From positions 30,110-94,109 of the forward strand of contig NZ_JACHBG010000021.1 in assembly GCF_014207095.1 (NCBI RefSeq): 64,000 nt of DNA, written 5' to 3'. The notes under the pieces were generated by a model, which saw only the letters and a list, made by a program, of their open reading frames with translations, did not search any database and was not told the origin of the DNA. The position numbers and the translations under genes are program-made. This document shows, in pieces, positions 53,662-62,499 of this stretch. Numbering within the stretch: position 1 is the stretch's first letter; every line of letters begins with the position of its first letter. Source of the stretch: Martinezella lusitana (GTDB lineage Bacteria; Pseudomonadota; Alphaproteobacteria; Rhizobiales; Rhizobiaceae).

Positions 53662-54150
53662 ATGGCAAAAGTGACTTTGACGGTGAACGGCCGTGCGGTC
53701 AGCGGTGAGTGCGAAGATCGCACGCTGCTTGTCCATTTCATCAGGGAAAAGCTTGGCCTGACCGGAACGCATGTCGGCTGCGACACGAGCCAGTGCGGCG
53801 CCTGCGTCATTCACATGGATGGCAAGTCGGTAAAGAGCTGTTCCATCCTGGCCGTACAGGCTTCCGGCTCCAAGATCACAACCATCGAGGGTCTGGCCGC
53901 CAATGGCGAGCTGCATCCGGTTCAGGCTGCCTTCAAGGAGCATCATGGCCTGCAATGCGGCTTCTGTACACCGGGCATGGTGATGACAGCGGTCGACATG
54001 ATCAATCGTCATAGCGGCAAGCTGGACGAAAAGATCGTGCGCAGCGAGCTGGAAGGCAATATCTGTCGATGCACCGGCTATCACAATATCGTCCAGGCGG
54101 TCCTGTCCGCCAATGCTGAAATGCACGCCGCCAATCAAGCGGCGGAATAA
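53662..54150 (+). CDS. coxS: molybdenum hydroxylase small (2Fe-2S) subunit, CoxS-like
   Basis: A 162-residue subunit with two [2Fe-2S] clusters: N-terminal ferredoxin CDTSQCGACVIHMDGKSVKSC and C-terminal CGFCTPGMV and CRCTGYHNIV. ATG 53662 has GAGGAGG directly before it. It is the first of three subunit genes, S-L-M, the order typical of form II enzymes. It passes electrons from the Mo site to the FAD subunit. The name cox is conventional; the substrate is unlikely to be CO (see the large subunit). Confidence 0.92.
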   Translation: MAKVTLTVNGRAVSGECEDRTLLVHFIREKLGLTGTHVGCDTSQCGACVIHMDGKSVKSCSILAVQASGSKITTIEGLAANGELHPVQAAFKEHHGLQCGFCTPGMVMTAVDMINRHSGKLDEKIVRSELEGNICRCTGYHNIVQAVLSANAEMHAANQAAE

Positions 54151-54232
54151 AGTTTCACCGAGACCGTCTGGCGAAGCGCCTGGACCGTGATCTTGGCGAA
54201 TTGCCGGGCCCGGAACCCCAATGGAGGATGTG

Positions 54233-56578
54233 ATGGGCGTTGAAGGCATTGGCGCGCGCGTGGCGCGCAAGGAAGACAAGCGATTTCTGACGGGCAAGGG
54301 GCGCTATACCGACGACATGGTAACGCCGGGCATGAAATATGCCTATTTCGTCCGCAGCCCGCATGCGCATGCGAAGATAAAGGGTATCGATATTTCTGCA
54401 GCTATGGCGATGCCAGGCGTGATCGGTGTGCTTGAAGGCAAGCAGCTGCTCGCCGACGGCATCGGCAACCTGATCTGCGGCTGGATGATCCATTCCAGGG
54501 ACGGCTCGCCGATGAAGATGGGCGCTTGGCGCCCCCTGGCGGTCGACACAGTCCGCTATGTCGGCGATGCCGTCGCCATTGTTGTAGCTGATAGTCTCGG
54601 CGAGGCGCGTGATGCGGCCGAGGCCGTGGCGGTCGATTATGAGGAACTGCCGGCCGTCGTCGAGGCGGTGGATGCGCTGAAAGCCGGTGCGCCGCAGATC
54701 CATCCGGAGTCGTCGGACAATTTGATCTTCGACTGGGAGCTTGGCGATGCGGCGGCGACCGACAAGGCGATCGCCGAGGCCGCACACGTCACCGAGATCG
54801 AGATCCACAACAACCGTCTCTCGCCGAATGCCATGGAGCCGCGCGCCACGCTCGGCATCTATGATGCGGCCGAAGACCATTATACCTGCTACACGACGAG
54901 CCAGAACCCGCATGTGGCCCGGCTCGTCATGAGCGCGTTCTACAATGTCGCGCCGGAAAACAAGCTGCGCGTCATCGCACCGGATGTCGGCGGCGGCTTC
55001 GGTTCGAAGATCTACATTTACCCGGAAGAAATCGTCTGCCTTTGGGCATCGAAGAAGACCGGCGTGCCGGTCAAATGGACGGCCGACCGCACGGAAGCTT
55101 TCCTGACTGATGCGCATGGCCGCGACCATGTCTCCAAGGTCAAGATGGCGTTCGATGTGCAAAACCGCATGACCGCGCTGAAGGTCGACACGATCGCCAA
55201 TCTCGGCGCCTATATGTCGCTCTTTTCCTCGGCGGTGCCGACCTATCTTTATGCGACGCTGCTGTCGGGCCAGTACGCCATTCCGGCGATCCACGCCAAT
55301 GTCCGAACGGTCTATACCAATACCGTGCCGGTCGATGCCTATCGCGGGGCAGGGCGTCCGGAGGCGACCTATCTCCTCGAGCGTACGGTGGAAACGGCGG
55401 CGCGCGAGCTCGGCGTATCGCCGGCGGAGTTGAGACGGATCAACTTCATTCGGTCCTTCCCATACCAGACGCCCGTGATCATGAACTACGACGCGGGTGA
55501 CTATGAAGCTTCGCTTAACGCCGCCATGCAACAGGCGGATTGGAACGGCTTCCCCGCGCGTAAAGCCGAGGCCGCTGCCCGCGGTATGAAACGCGGCATC
55601 GGCATGAGCTGCTATATCGAGGCATGCGGCATCGCGCCGTCGCAGGCGGTGGGTTCGCTCGGTGCCGGCGTCGGCCTGTGGGAATCGGCCGAGGTGCGGG
55701 TGAATGCCGTCGGAACGGTGGAGGTGCTCACCGGTTCGCACAGCCATGGCCAGGGGCATGAAACCACCTTTGCGCAGCTGGTCGCAGACCGGCTCGGCGT
55801 GCCGATCGACAGCATTTCGATCGTCCACGGCGATACCGACAAGGTGCAGATGGGCATGGGCACCTATGGCTCCCGTTCGGGTGCTGTCGGCATGTCCGCC
55901 GTGGTCAAGGCGCTCGACAAGGTGGAGGCGAAGGCAAAGAAGATCGCGGCGCATCTGATGGAAGCCGACGAAAGCGATATCGTCATCGAGAACGGCGAGG
56001 TGAAGGTGGCTGGCACCGACAAGGCGCTGCCATGGTTCCAGGTGGCGCTCGCCTCCTACACCGCGCACAACCTGCCCGCCGGCATGGAGCCGGGCCTGAA
56101 GGAAACCGCCTTCTACGATCCGGCGAACTTCACCTTCCCGGCTGGCTGCTATATCTGCGAGGTCGAGGTGGATCCGGAGACGGGCAAGACCGAGATCGTC
56201 CAGTTCGTCGCAGCCGATGACTTCGGCAACATCATCAACCCGATGATTGTCGAAGGGCAGGTGCATGGCGGCATCGCGCAGGGCGTCGGCCAGGCACTCC
56301 TGGAAGGCGTGCATTACGACGAGAGCGGCCAACTTCTGACCGCGAGCTTCATGGATTATACCATGCCGCGCGCCGACGACCTGCCGTCCTTCAAGCTCTC
56401 GCATCAGAACACGCCTTGCCCGAGCAATCCGCTCGGGATCAAGGGATGCGGCGAGGCGGGTGCCATCGGCTCGCCGCCGGCGCTGATGAACGCCATCACC
56501 GACGCCATCGGCAACAATGCACTGACGATGCCTGCCACGCCGCTCAAGGTGTGGGAAGCAGCGCAGGCTACGGCCTGA
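54233..56578 (+). CDS. coxL: molybdenum hydroxylase large subunit, form II CoxL-like
   Basis: A 781-residue molybdopterin-cytosine-dinucleotide subunit of the xanthine-dehydrogenase family. The active-site loop reads AYRGAGR (residues about 369-375), the form II signature; true CO dehydrogenase (form I) has AYxCSFR with the Cu-binding cysteine, absent here. Other blocks: VARKEDKRFLTGKGRYTDD and IAPDVGGGFGSKIYIYPEE. ATG 54233 follows GGAGG at five bases; ATG 54221 lies in front of it. Its substrate is unknown, possibly a small aldehyde or heterocycle. Confidence 0.9.
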   Translation: MGVEGIGARVARKEDKRFLTGKGRYTDDMVTPGMKYAYFVRSPHAHAKIKGIDISAAMAMPGVIGVLEGKQLLADGIGNLICGWMIHSRDGSPMKMGAWRPLAVDTVRYVGDAVAIVVADSLGEARDAAEAVAVDYEELPAVVEAVDALKAGAPQIHPESSDNLIFDWELGDAAATDKAIAEAAHVTEIEIHNNRLSPNAMEPRATLGIYDAAEDHYTCYTTSQNPHVARLVMSAFYNVAPENKLRVIAPDVGGGFGSKIYIYPEEIVCLWASKKTGVPVKWTADRTEAFLTDAHGRDHVSKVKMAFDVQNRMTALKVDTIANLGAYMSLFSSAVPTYLYATLLSGQYAIPAIHANVRTVYTNTVPVDAYRGAGRPEATYLLERTVETAARELGVSPAELRRINFIRSFPYQTPVIMNYDAGDYEASLNAAMQQADWNGFPARKAEAAARGMKRGIGMSCYIEACGIAPSQAVGSLGAGVGLWESAEVRVNAVGTVEVLTGSHSHGQGHETTFAQLVADRLGVPIDSISIVHGDTDKVQMGMGTYGSRSGAVGMSAVVKALDKVEAKAKKIAAHLMEADESDIVIENGEVKVAGTDKALPWFQVALASYTAHNLPAGMEPGLKETAFYDPANFTFPAGCYICEVEVDPETGKTEIVQFVAADDFGNIINPMIVEGQVHGGIAQGVGQALLEGVHYDESGQLLTASFMDYTMPRADDLPSFKLSHQNTPCPSNPLGIKGCGEAGAIGSPPALMNAITDAIGNNALTMPATPLKVWEAAQATA

Positions 56579-56598
56579 AAAGAGAGGAGGAGAAGACA

Positions 56599-57393
56599 AT
56601 GTACGCAACCAACTACCATCGCGCCTCCTCGGTCGACGAAGCCGTGAAGCTTCTTTCGAACGCAGACGAGGGCAAATATGTCTCTGGTGGTATGACGCTG
56701 ATTGCCACCATGAAGCAGCGTCTGGCCTCGCCGGGCGATCTCGTCGATCTCAGGCACATTCCCTCGCTTAAGGGGATTCGCGTCGACGGGCGCAGGGTCA
56801 CCATCGGGGCTGCGACGACCCATGCGGAAGTCGCCTCCTCGGCGGCAATCCGTGCGGTCTGCCCGGCGCTGTGCGACCTTGCAGGCATGATCGGCGATCC
56901 GCACGTCCGGCATATGGGCACCATCGGCGGCTCCGTCGCCAACAACGATCCGGCCGCGGATTATCCGTCGGCGATGCTGGCGCTCAACGCCACCATCATC
57001 ACCGACCGGCGCCAGATCGCGGCCGATGACTTTTTCCGGGGCCTGTTCGAAACGGCACTGGAGGGAGCCGAACTCATCACCTCCATCGCTTTCGATGCAC
57101 CGGAGAAAGCGGGCTATGCCAAGTTTCCCAACCCGGCATCGCGCTATGCGATGACGGGGGTCTTCGTCGCCAAGGGGGCTGGCGGCGTGCGCGTCGCCGT
57201 GACCGGCGCGGGCGCCGACGGCGTGTTCCGCCAGGGTGATATGGAGCAGGCGCTTGCGGTCAATTGGTCGCCGAATGCCGTTGCCGCTATAAAGGTGGAT
57301 GCATCGACGTTGCTGTCCGATTTGCATGCAACGGCGGAGTATCGCGCCAATTTGATCAAGGTCATGGCGAAGCGCGCTCTGGCCGCGGCATAG
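56599..57393 (+). CDS. coxM: molybdenum hydroxylase FAD-binding medium subunit, CoxM-like
   Basis: A 264-residue FAD subunit with the PCMH-type fold. YVSGGMTLIATMKQRLASPGDLVDLR and RHMGTIGGSVANNDPAADYPSAM are the flavin-binding blocks; ELITSIAFDAP and the C-terminal PNPASRYAM segments are family-typical. ATG 56599 is 20 bases after the large-subunit stop with GGAGG upstream. It completes the S-L-M operon. A GC-rich hairpin at 57411-57440 follows. Confidence 0.92.
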   Translation: MYATNYHRASSVDEAVKLLSNADEGKYVSGGMTLIATMKQRLASPGDLVDLRHIPSLKGIRVDGRRVTIGAATTHAEVASSAAIRAVCPALCDLAGMIGDPHVRHMGTIGGSVANNDPAADYPSAMLALNATIITDRRQIAADDFFRGLFETALEGAELITSIAFDAPEKAGYAKFPNPASRYAMTGVFVAKGAGGVRVAVTGAGADGVFRQGDMEQALAVNWSPNAVAAIKVDASTLLSDLHATAEYRANLIKVMAKRALAAA

Positions 57394-57410
57394 ATTCGCC
57401 ACGAACAAAC

Positions 57411-57440
57411 CCGGAGCGGTGGGTTTACCCTCCGCTCCGG
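57411..57440 (+). terminator. long GC-rich hairpin after coxM
   Basis: CCGGAGCG pairs with CGCTCCGG, with an inner GGG/CCC, 18 bp after the coxM stop. A weak T-rich region follows (GTGTTTCC). A probable terminator between coxM and hemA. Confidence 0.5.
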
Positions 57441-57474
57441 AGAGAGTGTTTCCAGCATGGTTTCGATTGTCAAA

Positions 57475-57488
57475 TTGACGTGAATCAC
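57475..57488 (+). promoter_or_regulatory. degenerate FNR/FixK-like box upstream of hemA
   Basis: TTGACGTGAATCAC resembles the anaerobox TTGAT-N4-ATCAA, with two mismatches, 124 bp before the hemA start. Oxygen control of hemA by FixK/FnrN is known in some rhizobia, so the site is plausible, but the mismatches leave the match weak. Confidence 0.3.
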
Positions 57489-57611
57489 TATTCTTGTCTG
57501 GAATTGTTCAAAATCAGGGGCCATTTGCCGCAGCGGGCGCGAAAGCAATGCGGAGGGGTTGACGGGCGAACCGGCATTATCGAAAACGGTCGCACGGTAC
57601 TGGAGCAGATG

Positions 57612-58823
57612 ATGGATTTCGAAGCATTTTTTAAGGGCGAGCTGGAAGGTCTTCACAATGAGGGCCGCTACCGGATCTTCGCGGATCTCGAACGTCGCAG
57701 TGGCAATTTTCCTCGTGCTATCAGGCATACTCCAAATGGCCCGCAGGAAGTGACCGTCTGGTGCTCCAACGACTATCTTGGCATGGGCCAGCATCCAAAA
57801 GTGATCGAGGCGATGAAGCAGGCGATCGATCACTGTGGCGCGGGTGCGGGAGGCACCCGGAATATTTCTGGCACCAACCACTACCATGTTCTGCTCGAAC
57901 AGGAACTCGCCGATCTCCACGGCAAGGAATCCGCGCTGATCTTCACCTCGGGCTACATCTCCAACTGGGCGACGCTCGGCACGCTTGGCTCGCGCATTCC
58001 CGGCTTGATCATCTTCTCGGATGCGCTGAACCACGCATCGATGATCGAAGGCATTCGCTATGCGAAGTGCGACAAGGTCATCTGGAAGCACAACGACCTG
58101 CACGATCTAGAAGCCAAGCTGAAGGCTGCCGACCCGAAGGCGCCGAAGCTGATCGCTTTTGAATCCGTCTATTCCATGGATGGCGATATCGCGCCCATCA
58201 AGGAAATCTGCGATCTCGCCGACAAGTATGGCGCGATGACCTATCTCGACGAAGTGCATGCCGTCGGCATGTACGGCCCGCGCGGCGGCGGCATTGCCGA
58301 GCGCGAAGGCTTGATGGATCGCCTGACCGTCATCGAAGGCACGCTTGGCAAGGCGTTCGGCGTCATGGGCGGCTATATCGCCGCTTCGGCTGCGCTTTGC
58401 GATTTCGTCCGCTCGTTCGCCTCGGGCTTCATCTTCACGACATCGCTGCCGCCGGCGCTTGCCGCGGGCGCCGTTGCCTCGATCCAGCACCTGAAGGTCA
58501 GCCAGTTCGAACGCCTGCGGCATCAGGATCGTGTGCGCAAGCTGCGCGCCCAGCTCGATGCTGCCGGCATTCCGCATATGCCCAACCCGAGCCATGTGGT
58601 GCCCGTGATGGTTGGCGATGCGGCCAAGTGCAAGTGGATTTCGGATCTGCTGCTCGACGCCGGCGTCTATGTCCAGCCGATCAACTATCCCACAGTGCCG
58701 AAGAAGACTGAACGTCTGCGTATCACGCCGACGCCGCTGCATTCGGATGGCGATATCGAGCAGTTGGTCGGCGCGCTGCATGCGCTCTGGTCGCGCTGTG
58801 CGCTGGCAAGGGCGGTCGCGTAA
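57612..58823 (+). CDS. hemA: 5-aminolevulinate synthase
   Basis: A 403-residue PLP enzyme condensing glycine and succinyl-CoA to 5-aminolevulinate, first step of tetrapyrrole synthesis in alphaproteobacteria. The start MDFEAFFKGEL matches rhizobial HemA; ATG 57612 has GGAG at six bases, while the adjacent ATG 57609 is too close. Family blocks: GAGAGGTRNISGTNHYHVLLE, VYSMDGDIAPIKEI, YLDEVHAVGMYG and the PLP lysine in EGTLGKAFGVMGGY (K247). The succinyl-CoA source (2-oxoglutarate dehydrogenase) is also in this window. It is followed by a long hairpin. Confidence 0.98.
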   Translation: MDFEAFFKGELEGLHNEGRYRIFADLERRSGNFPRAIRHTPNGPQEVTVWCSNDYLGMGQHPKVIEAMKQAIDHCGAGAGGTRNISGTNHYHVLLEQELADLHGKESALIFTSGYISNWATLGTLGSRIPGLIIFSDALNHASMIEGIRYAKCDKVIWKHNDLHDLEAKLKAADPKAPKLIAFESVYSMDGDIAPIKEICDLADKYGAMTYLDEVHAVGMYGPRGGGIAEREGLMDRLTVIEGTLGKAFGVMGGYIAASAALCDFVRSFASGFIFTTSLPPALAAGAVASIQHLKVSQFERLRHQDRVRKLRAQLDAAGIPHMPNPSHVVPVMVGDAAKCKWISDLLLDAGVYVQPINYPTVPKKTERLRITPTPLHSDGDIEQLVGALHALWSRCALARAVA

Positions 58824-58888
58824 GCGACGGCTTTCCCAGCGCTGTGACTGGATCGCCAGTTGCAGCTTCTGACAAAATGAGATGATCT

Positions 58889-58926
58889 CATTGCGGAAAT
58901 GTCGGCTGGCGCCCATTTCCGCAATG
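58889..58926. terminator. bidirectional terminator between hemA and the LysE gene
   Basis: CATTGCGGAAATG (58889-58901) pairs perfectly with CATTTCCGCAATG (58914-58926), 13 bp each, between two convergent genes. ACTTTTC follows on the + strand. The position suggests a shared terminator. Confidence 0.6.
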
Positions 58927-58945
58927 ACTTTTCAGGCTATTGGGA

Positions 58946-59578
58946 TCAGCCGCGGCTTCCCACGGCCAGGCGGCAGGCAAGACCGGCAAAGACCGTCGCC
59001 AGCAGATATTGCGGCAGCTTCGGAGCGCGTTTGATCGCCGAGAGCCGGTCTCGAATGTGGCTGCCGAGCATGATGACGGAACCATTCACCAGAAAACCGA
59101 TCCCGTTCAGGATGGTGGCGAGCAGCGCCATCTGGACAATCATCGACCCGCCGTTCGGATCGACGAATTGCGGAAACAGCGCGAGCACGAACAAGGCCAT
59201 CTTCGGGTTGAGAATATTGGTCGCAAGGCCCTCGATGAAGATGCGTCTGCCCGAAAGCCGTTTCAGCTCGGCCGAGGGTGCGAAGGCTGAGCCCTGCGAG
59301 CGCAGTGTCTTGACCGCGAGATAAAGCAGATAGGCGCAGCCGGCCCAACGGACGATTTCGTAGGCAATGGGCACGGTGAGGAACAGCCGAGACAGGCCGA
59401 GCGCTGCGGCCATGGCGTGGCAATAGGTGCCGAGCGCAATGCCGGCATAGGTGAGGAAACCGGCGGAGCGGCCCTGGCTGACGCTGCGCGAGGCGATGAG
59501 GAGCATGTCAGGACCGGGCGTGGCTGTCAGCACCAGCGCGGCGGCGGCGAAAAGAACGAGTGTGGAGAAGTCCGGCAT
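58946..59578 (-). CDS. LysE/RhtB-family exporter
   Basis: A 210-residue membrane protein with six hydrophobic segments. ALVLTATPGPDMLLIASRS is the classic RhtB signature (TPGPDML), and GLATNILNPKMALFVLALFPQF is the conserved fourth-helix region. ATG 59578 (MPDFSTL) has AGGGAA eight bases upstream; the frame open to 59641 is not family sequence. Exports amino acids or related compounds; the neighbouring dehydratase acts on serine/threonine but a link is speculative. Convergent with hemA. Confidence 0.9.
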   Translation of the reverse strand: MPDFSTLVLFAAAALVLTATPGPDMLLIASRSVSQGRSAGFLTYAGIALGTYCHAMAAALGLSRLFLTVPIAYEIVRWAGCAYLLYLAVKTLRSQGSAFAPSAELKRLSGRRIFIEGLATNILNPKMALFVLALFPQFVDPNGGSMIVQMALLATILNGIGFLVNGSVIMLGSHIRDRLSAIKRAPKLPQYLLATVFAGLACRLAVGSRG

Positions 59579-59737
59579 CTTGATTCCCTTGAAAGTGAGG
59601 CCGGAATTCCTCTCTAGCATGATCCTCGGGATTGGCAACATTAGAGCCGATAAGTAAGTTTTCGCTTACTTATCGATCCGCGCCAAGGGCGACGGCGACC
59701 GCGCTAAACGGCACCATTGTCCAAGACGCAATAATGA

Positions 59738-60652
59738 TCAGGATGCTTGCCAGGCCTGCAACTGCGCGAGGGTGGCGGTCGCACCGCCGCAGGCGATCAT
59801 CAGCACGCGCTCGAAGCGGGCCAGCCGATCTGCATGGGCATAGGCGACGGCCAATGCAGCGCCGCAAGCCGGCTCCACCAGAACGCGATGGTCGTCGAGG
59901 AAGCGCATGCAGGCGTCGACGGCTGCGCGGTCATCGACGACAACGCAATCGACCGATCTGCTTTGCGTAATCTCAAACGCGCGTTCGGCGACCTTTCGAG
60001 CACCCAGCGACGTGGCGATGCTGGTAATGGCAGGCAGTTCCACCGGCTTGCCGGCCTTTACTGCGGCCGCGAGCGAGGCGGCGCCCGCCGTTTCTGCGGC
60101 GATGATCGAAACATGCTGAAGGCCGTTGCGATCAAGCCCTTCCGAAACGCCGGCCAACAGCCCGCCGCCGCCGACCGAGAGAATGACCGCGTCGAACTGC
60201 GCCCCGGCGCGGACGACCTCGTCGATCATCGTTGCGTGGCCCGTCCAGAGGAGCGGGTCATCGAAGGGATGGATGAAGGCCGTTTCGCCATCGAGCGCCT
60301 GTAAAGCGCGCTCATTTGCTTCCTGCCAGGATGCGCCGTGCACAAAGACCTCGGCACCTTCCTGGCGGATCAGCGATTTTGCTCGATCCGACGTAGTTTC
60401 CGGAACGAAAACCGAGACCGGGATCGAAAGGCGGCGACCGGCATAGGCGACGGCGATGCCGGCATTGCCGCCGGAAGAGGAGACGAAGCGTCGCTTGCCG
60501 TTTCTGGCATGATGCTCGCAGGCGGCACCTATGCCGCGGATCTTGAAGGAGCCGGGCGGTTGGAGCGCGTCCATCTTCAACCAGACGGAGCGGCCCGATG
60601 CCTGGCTGAGCGGGCGGGATTCGATGAGCGGAGTTTCGAGGTGAAGTGCCAT
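59738..60652 (-). CDS. PLP-dependent L-serine/threonine dehydratase-like protein
   Basis: A 304-residue fold-type II PLP enzyme of the serine/threonine dehydratase group. The PLP lysine is in PPGSFKIRGIGAACEH, SSSGGNAGIAVAYAGR binds the phosphate, and VGGGGLLAGVSEGL is the Gly-rich loop. It is shorter than threonine dehydratase IlvA (no ACT domain) and resembles serine/threonine dehydratases of the catabolic type. ATG 60652 (MALHLETPLIE) is the family start. dxr lies 97 bp upstream on the same strand. Confidence 0.9.
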   Translation of the reverse strand: MALHLETPLIESRPLSQASGRSVWLKMDALQPPGSFKIRGIGAACEHHARNGKRRFVSSSGGNAGIAVAYAGRRLSIPVSVFVPETTSDRAKSLIRQEGAEVFVHGASWQEANERALQALDGETAFIHPFDDPLLWTGHATMIDEVVRAGAQFDAVILSVGGGGLLAGVSEGLDRNGLQHVSIIAAETAGAASLAAAVKAGKPVELPAITSIATSLGARKVAERAFEITQSRSVDCVVVDDRAAVDACMRFLDDHRVLVEPACGAALAVAYAHADRLARFERVLMIACGGATATLAQLQAWQAS

Positions 60653-60749
60653 GGAATGATCTGCCCCCGTGGGCGCTGTTGGCGATAGCGAGATGCATAA
60701 CCTCAAGGGTCCGAAGCACACAGAGCGACCGGAAAGATCGCGGTGTGTT

Positions 60750-61943
60750 TCAGGCCACCTTTTCTCTCTGGGCGACAAGTGCGGCCGCGCGGCCGCGCGC
60801 TTCCTCGTCCGCGGCAAAGACCGCATCCATGGTTTCGGCGCCGCCCGTAGCGATCATCTCGTCCATGACGGCCTCGGCGATGTCAGCCATCTCAAGGAAA
60901 CCGATGCGACCGTCGACGAAGGCGTGGAAGGCGATTTCCTCGGCCGCGTTCATGATCGCGCCCTGCAAGCCGCCGCGCTCCAGCGCGGTGCGGGCGAGGC
61001 GCAGTGCGGGGAAGCGAACTTCGTCCGGTGCTTCGAAATCCAGCCGCGCGAGTTTCGCAAAATCCAGCCGCTCGACGCTGAGCTTTGTGCGTGCGGGGTA
61101 GGTCAGCGCATAGCCGATGGCCGTGCGCATGTCGGGACAGCCGAGCTGCGCCAGCACCGAGCCATCCGTATAGCCGACCATGGAATGGATGACCGATTGC
61201 GGATGCACCACGACTTCGATCTGGTCGGGGCGCACATTGAACAGATGCTTGGCTTCGATCATTTCCAGCGCCTTGTTGAACATCGAGGCGCTGCCGATGG
61301 AGATCTTGAAGCCCATCGACCAATTGGGATGGGCGCGGGCGACCGCTGGCGTGACATTGGCCATCTGCTCGCGCGTCCAGGTACGGAAGGGACCGCCCGA
61401 CGCCGTAATGATGATACGCTCGACCGCGTGCTGCTGATCGTCTTCCAGTGCCTGGAAGATGGCGCTGTGTTCGCTGTCGACCGGGATAAGCCGTCCGCCA
61501 CCTTCCGAAACGGCACGGACGAAGAGATCACCGGCGGAGACGAGGCATTCCTTGTTGGCAAGGGCGATATCGGCGCCGCGGCGGGCGGCCGCCAGTGTCG
61601 GTGCCAGGCCGGCTGTGCCGATGATGGCTGCCATCACCCAGTCCGACTGCATGGACGCCGCTTCGATCAGGGCATTCTTGCCGGCGCCGACGGCGATGCC
61701 GCTGCCGGCAAGGGCATCCTTCAGCTGCTGATAGCGATCTTCGTTTGCGGTAACGGCGAAGGCTGCGCCGCAGTCCTTTGCCTGCTGCGCCAGCAGGTCG
61801 ATATTGTCATGCCCGGTGATCGCGGCGATGTCGAAGGCATCGCGGCCGCCCAGTTGGGCAACGACATCAAGCGTATTCTGGCCGATGGAGCCGGTCGAAC
61901 CCAATATCGTCAGGCGACGCTTCGACTTACTATCGGTGGTCAT
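60750..61943 (-). CDS. dxr: 1-deoxy-D-xylulose 5-phosphate reductoisomerase
   Basis: A 397-residue MEP-pathway enzyme (DXP to 2-C-methylerythritol 4-phosphate, NADPH-dependent). ILGSTGSIGQNTLDV is the NADPH-binding start, LANKECLVSAG and IPVDSEHSAIFQAL hold metal and substrate residues, ASGGPFRTW is present, and IEVVVHPQSVIHSMV follows. Length normal. The preceding upstream + strand gene is the BON-domain protein. Encodes an essential isoprenoid step. Confidence 0.97.
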   Translation of the reverse strand: MTTDSKSKRRLTILGSTGSIGQNTLDVVAQLGGRDAFDIAAITGHDNIDLLAQQAKDCGAAFAVTANEDRYQQLKDALAGSGIAVGAGKNALIEAASMQSDWVMAAIIGTAGLAPTLAAARRGADIALANKECLVSAGDLFVRAVSEGGGRLIPVDSEHSAIFQALEDDQQHAVERIIITASGGPFRTWTREQMANVTPAVARAHPNWSMGFKISIGSASMFNKALEMIEAKHLFNVRPDQIEVVVHPQSVIHSMVGYTDGSVLAQLGCPDMRTAIGYALTYPARTKLSVERLDFAKLARLDFEAPDEVRFPALRLARTALERGGLQGAIMNAAEEIAFHAFVDGRIGFLEMADIAEAVMDEMIATGGAETMDAVFAADEEARGRAAALVAQREKVA

Positions 61944-62143
61944 TCGGGTATCCGCGTGTTGCTGTCATCTTCCAAGGCTCTACAGGGGAACGCGGGTAGC
62001 GGCAAGTATGCCGCAATGCAACTTCGCGCCGCCGGCAATGCCCGTTTAAGGCGAAACTACTGATTTGATGATATTTTTCGCCAATTGCCGAACCAAATGC
62101 CCGGTGTCGCGTTTCCCGTCCACTTGTCTGCGGAGGGTAACGT

Positions 62144-62410
62144 ATGGTTTTCAAGGCGGCGACATTCCATGGCGTGGAGCTTTATCTGGAAAGCGAGCAT
62201 TCGAGGCGTTCGGAACTGGAATCAACGGTTGCCAACGCGCTGGCGGTCGCCGGCGGTATCGATGCCTCCGATGTCAGGGTGACGGCCGCAGGCCAGGAGA
62301 TCCGCCTCGACGGCATGGTCGCCACCCCGCAGGAGGTGAAGCGGGCAACCGCGGTGGCCGAGTCGATCCCAGGCGTCAGGCTGGTGAGGAACAGGATTGC
62401 GGTCGGGTGA
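62144..62410 (+). CDS. BON-domain protein
   Basis: An 88-residue single-BON protein: LESTVANALAVAGGIDASDVRVTAAGQEIRLDGMV and PGVRLVRNRIAVG fit the two halves of the BON fold. There is no signal peptide, which is unusual for a family normally found in secreted proteins binding phospholipid or as a K+-binding domain. GGAGGG lies 7 bases before ATG 62144. Divergent from dxr; the following Ivy-like gene is 83 bp away. Confidence 0.8.
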   Translation: MVFKAATFHGVELYLESEHSRRSELESTVANALAVAGGIDASDVRVTAAGQEIRLDGMVATPQEVKRATAVAESIPGVRLVRNRIAVG

Positions 62411-62499
62411 CCATTCGGCTTTTAGCCCATGTTCATCCTGCGGCCGATACGATTTCTCGGTGCACAGCATCTTGAGTTAAGCGCACGAGAAGGATGATG

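Noticed and set aside
54155..56608. 817-codon minus-strand open frame over coxL
   Set aside because: Antisense shadow; His/Arg-rich translation without domains.
53662..57393. cox operon as a true aerobic CO dehydrogenase
   Set aside because: Form II active-site loop AYRGAGR lacks the Cu-binding cysteine of form I.
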